Shown here piece after piece: positions 14,196-16,373 of a stretch of DNA of 16,373 bases. The number at the start of each line of letters is the position of its first letter. Position 1 is the first letter of the stretch. The notes under the pieces were generated by a model, which was not told the origin of the DNA, ran no database searches, and saw only the letters and a list, made by a program, of their open reading frames with translations. The translations under genes were made by a program, and so were the position numbers. This DNA comes from Ruminococcaceae bacterium UBA1438. GTDB taxonomy: Bacteria > Bacillota > Clostridia > Oscillospirales > Acutalibacteraceae. The stretch spans positions 2,820-19,192 of the forward strand of contig DCTO01000087.1 of the NCBI GenBank assembly GCA_002329285.1, in the 5' to 3' direction.

Positions 14196-15014
14196 TTATG
14201 CCTTTGGTGTGCCGCAGCTCTGGCAGAAATTGGTTGAGTTGGTTGCACCGCAATTTGGGCAAACCCACTGCAAAGGTTGCTGCTGATAACCGCCCTGCAT
14301 CGGCTGCTGCTGATAGCCGCCCTGCATCGGCTGCTGCTGATATCCGCCCTGCATTGGCTGCTGCTGATATCCGCCCATAGGCTGATTGCCCATCTGCTGA
14401 TAGCCCATATTGTTCATGCCCATTCCGCCTGCCATGCCGGCATTTCCGCCGAGAGCCATAACAATTTCATTAGCCATCTGCTCATAACGCTGGAATTCAG
14501 GGCTGTAACGCTCCATACTTGAAGGAGTTACATCAAAGCTGATTTCGCTGAAATAAGGATGATTAACGTTGATGTGAATTTCAATTTCATATTCATACTT
14601 ATACTGAGGAGGATTATAAGAGCTTCCGTCAGACATATGAACCTCAGTTCTGTCCTCATCATATTCCATGCGAACGCTTGAAACCTGGGAAAGATCAATA
14701 ATATCTGCATTTTCAGCTCTGAAATCGCTCTTTCTGCTTACAATAAACTTTCTCTGCGTGTCATCAATAATAACCTTTGTTGAATTGCCGAGGGTTCTTG
14801 TTGCATTAAAGTGATTAAGATTCTGCCTATTCTGCTCTCTGTACTGCAGCTGCTGTTGAATTTCCGCAACGGTTGATTTTTTTCTTTCACTGAAAAACGG
14901 TGAAAGCTTTTTTGTGCAATCAGAGCAGATAGTTCCATCCTCAACCTTTCTTGAGCCGAGCATACCAACGGATTTGCCGCAGATTGCGCATTCTTTTTTA
15001 TCAAAAAGTCCCAT
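14196..15014 (-). CDS. DUF4428-type zinc-finger protein with PH-like body, Gln-rich repeats and C-terminal zinc ribbon
   Basis: A 272-residue cytoplasmic protein. The N-terminal DUF4428-like zinc finger uses Cys9, Cys12, Cys30 and Cys33 (ECAICGK and ICSDC). Residues 75-165 form a beta-rich region (KVIIDDTQRKFIVSR, YEIEIHINVNHPYF) of the kind found after DUF4428. Then comes a Gly/Met/Gln-rich part with four copies of a nine-residue GGYQQQPMQ unit (214-249), and a last zinc ribbon with Cys252, Cys255, Cys264 and Cys267. The C-terminal ribbon resembles those of the SPFH protein upstream, so the two may belong to one complex. The B. subtilis ydjGHI set lacks this gene, as far as I know. CAGGAGA lies about nine bases upstream of the ATG at 15014. 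Confidence 0.85.
   Translation of the reverse strand: MGLFDKKECAICGKSVGMLGSRKVEDGTICSDCTKKLSPFFSERKKSTVAEIQQQLQYREQNRQNLNHFNATRTLGNSTKVIIDDTQRKFIVSRKSDFRAENADIIDLSQVSSVRMEYDEDRTEVHMSDGSSYNPPQYKYEYEIEIHINVNHPYFSEISFDVTPSSMERYSPEFQRYEQMANEIVMALGGNAGMAGGMGMNNMGYQQMGNQPMGGYQQQPMQGGYQQQPMQGGYQQQPMQGGYQQQPLQWVCPNCGATNSTNFCQSCGTPKA
14275..14382 (-). repeat. Four tandem 27-bp coding repeats (GGYQQQPMQ units)
   Basis: Four consecutive 27-base units start at 14275, 14302, 14329 and 14356. They differ at a few positions and the last is diverged at its end. They stay in frame within the DUF4428-type gene. The near identity of units two and three suggests recent expansion and possible length variation between strains. 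Confidence 0.9.
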
Positions 15015-15046
15015 ATCAAAACATCTCCTGAATCAATTTTTCAAAT

Positions 15047-15071
15047 GGGGCAAAGAGAAGCTCTCTGCCCC
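15047..15071 (-). promoter_or_regulatory. Stable hairpin between the SPFH and DUF4428-type genes
   Basis: An eleven-pair stem (15061-15071 with 15047-15057, one G-U pair) closes a three-base loop, 23 bases past the SPFH stop. The minus-strand sequence after it is A-rich, not a T-run, so it is more likely an RNA-processing or transcript-stabilising hairpin, or a weak attenuator, than a full terminator. Confidence 0.55.
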
Positions 15072-15094
15072 GCTTGTTCTAAAATTTTAACTCC

Positions 15095-16373
15095 TTACTG
15101 AGCGTCGTTAGCATCAAAAGGATCGCCGCACTGCGGGCAGAACTTTGGAGGATTATGAGGATCCGCCGGAGTCCATCCGCATTTATCGCACTTATAAAGA
15201 GGTGCGCCTGCCGGCTTTGGGTTGCCGCAATTCATGCAGAACTTGCCCTGATTAGTTGTGCCGCACTGTGTGCACTGCCAGCCCTGTTCACCGCCCTGCG
15301 GCTGAGGAGCGGGCTGAGGTGTTCCGCAATTGGGGCAGAACTTGCCCTGAGCCTGTGTTCCGCACTGCGGGCACTGCCAGCCGCCTGCTGCGGGGGCCTG
15401 CTGCTGAGGTGCCGGTTGTTGAGCCTGCTGCTGTTGCTGTTGAGCCTGCTGTTGCTGGCCCATTGCAAATAAGTTCTGAGCTGTGTTGCCGCCGGCATTC
15501 ATTGCCATTCCCATTCCGAAGAAACCGCCCATTGCGCCATTCGGATTGCTTGCGGCATTTCTCATAGCCTCGCCCTGAGATTCAAGGAATACGCCGCCGG
15601 CCATTGCAGGATTATTGCCCGCAGCAGCACCGCGCTGATATCTCTTGAGATACTCTGCATCCTCTTCGTTCATAACGATCGGATTAAGAGCGATTTTAAC
15701 AACCGAAAGGCCTCTCTGATTAGCCCAGTCATTTCGAAGAGCTTCATTCATTGCATCCTTAAGCTCTGCTGTGTGAGCAGGAATCTGGCTTGGGCGAAGC
15801 TCAAGCGCCGAAAGAGCGCCGAGGCCCTGTGAAAGCGCATCAACAAATTCTGTTTTAAGCTGGCCGTCAATCTCTTCTCTTCTGTATTCAGACTCAACAT
15901 TTGCACAAACGTTGGTGTAGAAAAGAAGCGGGTTTGAAATCTTGTAAGAATAAACGCCGCTGCACCTTAAATCTGTTTCCATATCAAGGCCGATTTTTGA
16001 ATCAACGATGCGGAAAAGAACAGGATTTGGTGTGCCGAATTTATTATCAAGAATTTCCTTTGTATTGAAATAATAAACGCGCTGATCCTTTGCGGTATCG
16101 CCACCGAAGGTAAAACGCTTGCCTATTGTTGCAAAGGTGTTTTTAATACCCTCGCCAAGGCCGCCGTAAAAGATTGAAGGCTCTGTTGAAGTGTCATATG
16201 TAAATTCGCCGGGTTCTGCGCAAACCTCAACGATTTTGCCCTGCTCAACGATAATCATGCACTGGCCGTCGGCAACAGCAATGATTGAGCCGTTTGAAAT
16301 GATATTGTCACTTCCCTTTGTGTTTGAGGAGCGACCGCTTGTTCTTTTTGCCCCCTTAACAACAAGAACGTCC
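15095..16373 (-). CDS. SPFH/Band-7 protein with Gln-rich linker and three C-terminal zinc ribbons, YdjI-like (5' end off right edge)
   Basis: Visible are 425 residues; the frame is open to the right edge and the start lies outside. An internal ATG at 16258 is not the start, because the family sequence (VLVVKG, SSNTKGSDNIISNGS, VADGQCMIIVEQG) continues upstream. Visible residues 1-240 match the SPFH group that includes B. subtilis YdjI, sometimes annotated as virion core protein. A Gly/Met/Ala-rich stretch and a Gln-rich linker (306-325) follow, then three zinc ribbons: Cys334/337/346/349, Cys367/370/379/382 and Cys395/398/412/415. The first two ribbons are near copies (WQCPQCGT..GKFCPNCG and WQCTQCGT..GKFCMNCG). 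SPFH proteins form membrane-linked oligomers, and this one probably scaffolds the downstream gene products in an envelope-stress complex. Confidence 0.92.
   Translation of the reverse strand, partial: DVLVVKGAKRTSGRSSNTKGSDNIISNGSIIAVADGQCMIIVEQGKIVEVCAEPGEFTYDTSTEPSIFYGGLGEGIKNTFATIGKRFTFGGDTAKDQRVYYFNTKEILDNKFGTPNPVLFRIVDSKIGLDMETDLRCSGVYSYKISNPLLFYTNVCANVESEYRREEIDGQLKTEFVDALSQGLGALSALELRPSQIPAHTAELKDAMNEALRNDWANQRGLSVVKIALNPIVMNEEDAEYLKRYQRGAAAGNNPAMAGGVFLESQGEAMRNAASNPNGAMGGFFGMGMAMNAGGNTAQNLFAMGQQQQAQQQQQQAQQPAPQQQAPAAGGWQCPQCGTQAQGKFCPNCGTPQPAPQPQGGEQGWQCTQCGTTNQGKFCMNCGNPKPAGAPLYKCDKCGWTPADPHNPPKFCPQCGDPFDANDAQ
15398..15457 (-). repeat. Gln-rich (CAG/CAA) coding tract in the SPFH gene
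   Basis: The tract encodes about twenty residues that are mostly Gln with Ala and Pro, between the SPFH body and the first zinc ribbon. Short triplet runs (GCTGCTGTTGCTG on the plus strand) make it a likely slippage site, and it reads as a flexible linker. Confidence 0.75.

Noticed and set aside
14275..14382. Regular 27-bp repeats that could suggest a small CRISPR array
   Set aside because: The repeats are directly adjacent without spacers and stay in frame, coding a GGYQQQPMQ peptide unit.
15155..15567. Plus-strand open frames opposite the SPFH gene C-terminus
   Set aside because: They are Leu/Cys/Arg- or Ala-rich complements of the Gln tract and zinc ribbons; the minus-strand frame has conserved Cys4 spacing.
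1..16373. tRNA, rRNA, insertion sequences, prophage genes or integration sites
   Set aside because: No cloverleaf, transposase, integrase or target-site duplication was seen on either strand by eye.

Overview
The window looks like chromosomal DNA from a gut-type anaerobic Firmicute, probably class Clostridia in the Oscillospiraceae/Ruminococcaceae range. This rests on moderate GC content with A+T-rich spacers, strong AAGGAG-type ribosome binding sites, TTGAAA-17-TATAAT promoters, CAP-domain and zinc-ribbon/SPFH proteins typical of such genomes, and a Bacillus-like ydjGHI gene set. The assignment is an inference from gene content; no rRNA or tRNA gene is present.

Layout from left to right. 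(1) Positions 1-1650, minus: the start and most of a membrane-bound FlaA1/CapD/PglF-type nucleotide-sugar 4,6-dehydratase, cut by the left edge. (2) Positions 1856-5064, plus: a three-gene operon under one good promoter, holding a MATE exporter, a conserved protein with cysteine-peptidase-like motifs, and an HD-domain dNTPase of the Dgt family. (3) Positions 5201-6148, plus: a cytoplasmic GH43-like glycosidase with its own promoter and terminator. (4) Positions 6210-7622, plus: a PurF-like phosphoribosyltransferase that lacks the glutaminase nucleophile and the glutamine-binding residues but keeps the PRPP motif and four Cys in the positions of the [4Fe-4S] ligands of Bacillus-type PurF. It converges on a secreted CAP-domain protein (7672-8574, minus) across a shared bidirectional terminator. 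(5) Positions 8729-11231, minus: an operon of a PepT-like M20 peptidase followed by two tightly coupled genes. These look like TcdA (ThiF/E1-like) and TtcA (PP-loop), two tRNA-modification enzymes, but both have lost their nucleotide-binding and catalytic motifs while keeping full-length frames. (6) Positions 11334-16373, minus: a five-gene operon cut by the right edge, with an SPFH protein carrying three zinc ribbons, a DUF4428-type zinc-finger protein, a double-zinc-ribbon membrane protein, a secreted/anchored TPM-domain protein, and a small conserved soluble protein. Its core matches the Bacillus subtilis ydjG-ydjH-ydjI set that works with PspA at the membrane.

The most unusual content is the run of enzyme relatives with erased active sites: the PurF-like protein and the adjacent TcdA-like/TtcA-like pair. 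All are intact reading frames with specific motif loss, so they look like selected pseudoenzymes or re-purposed enzymes, not decaying genes. The second point of interest is the expanded ydjGHI-type envelope-stress operon, in which extra zinc-ribbon and small proteins have been added to the known core.
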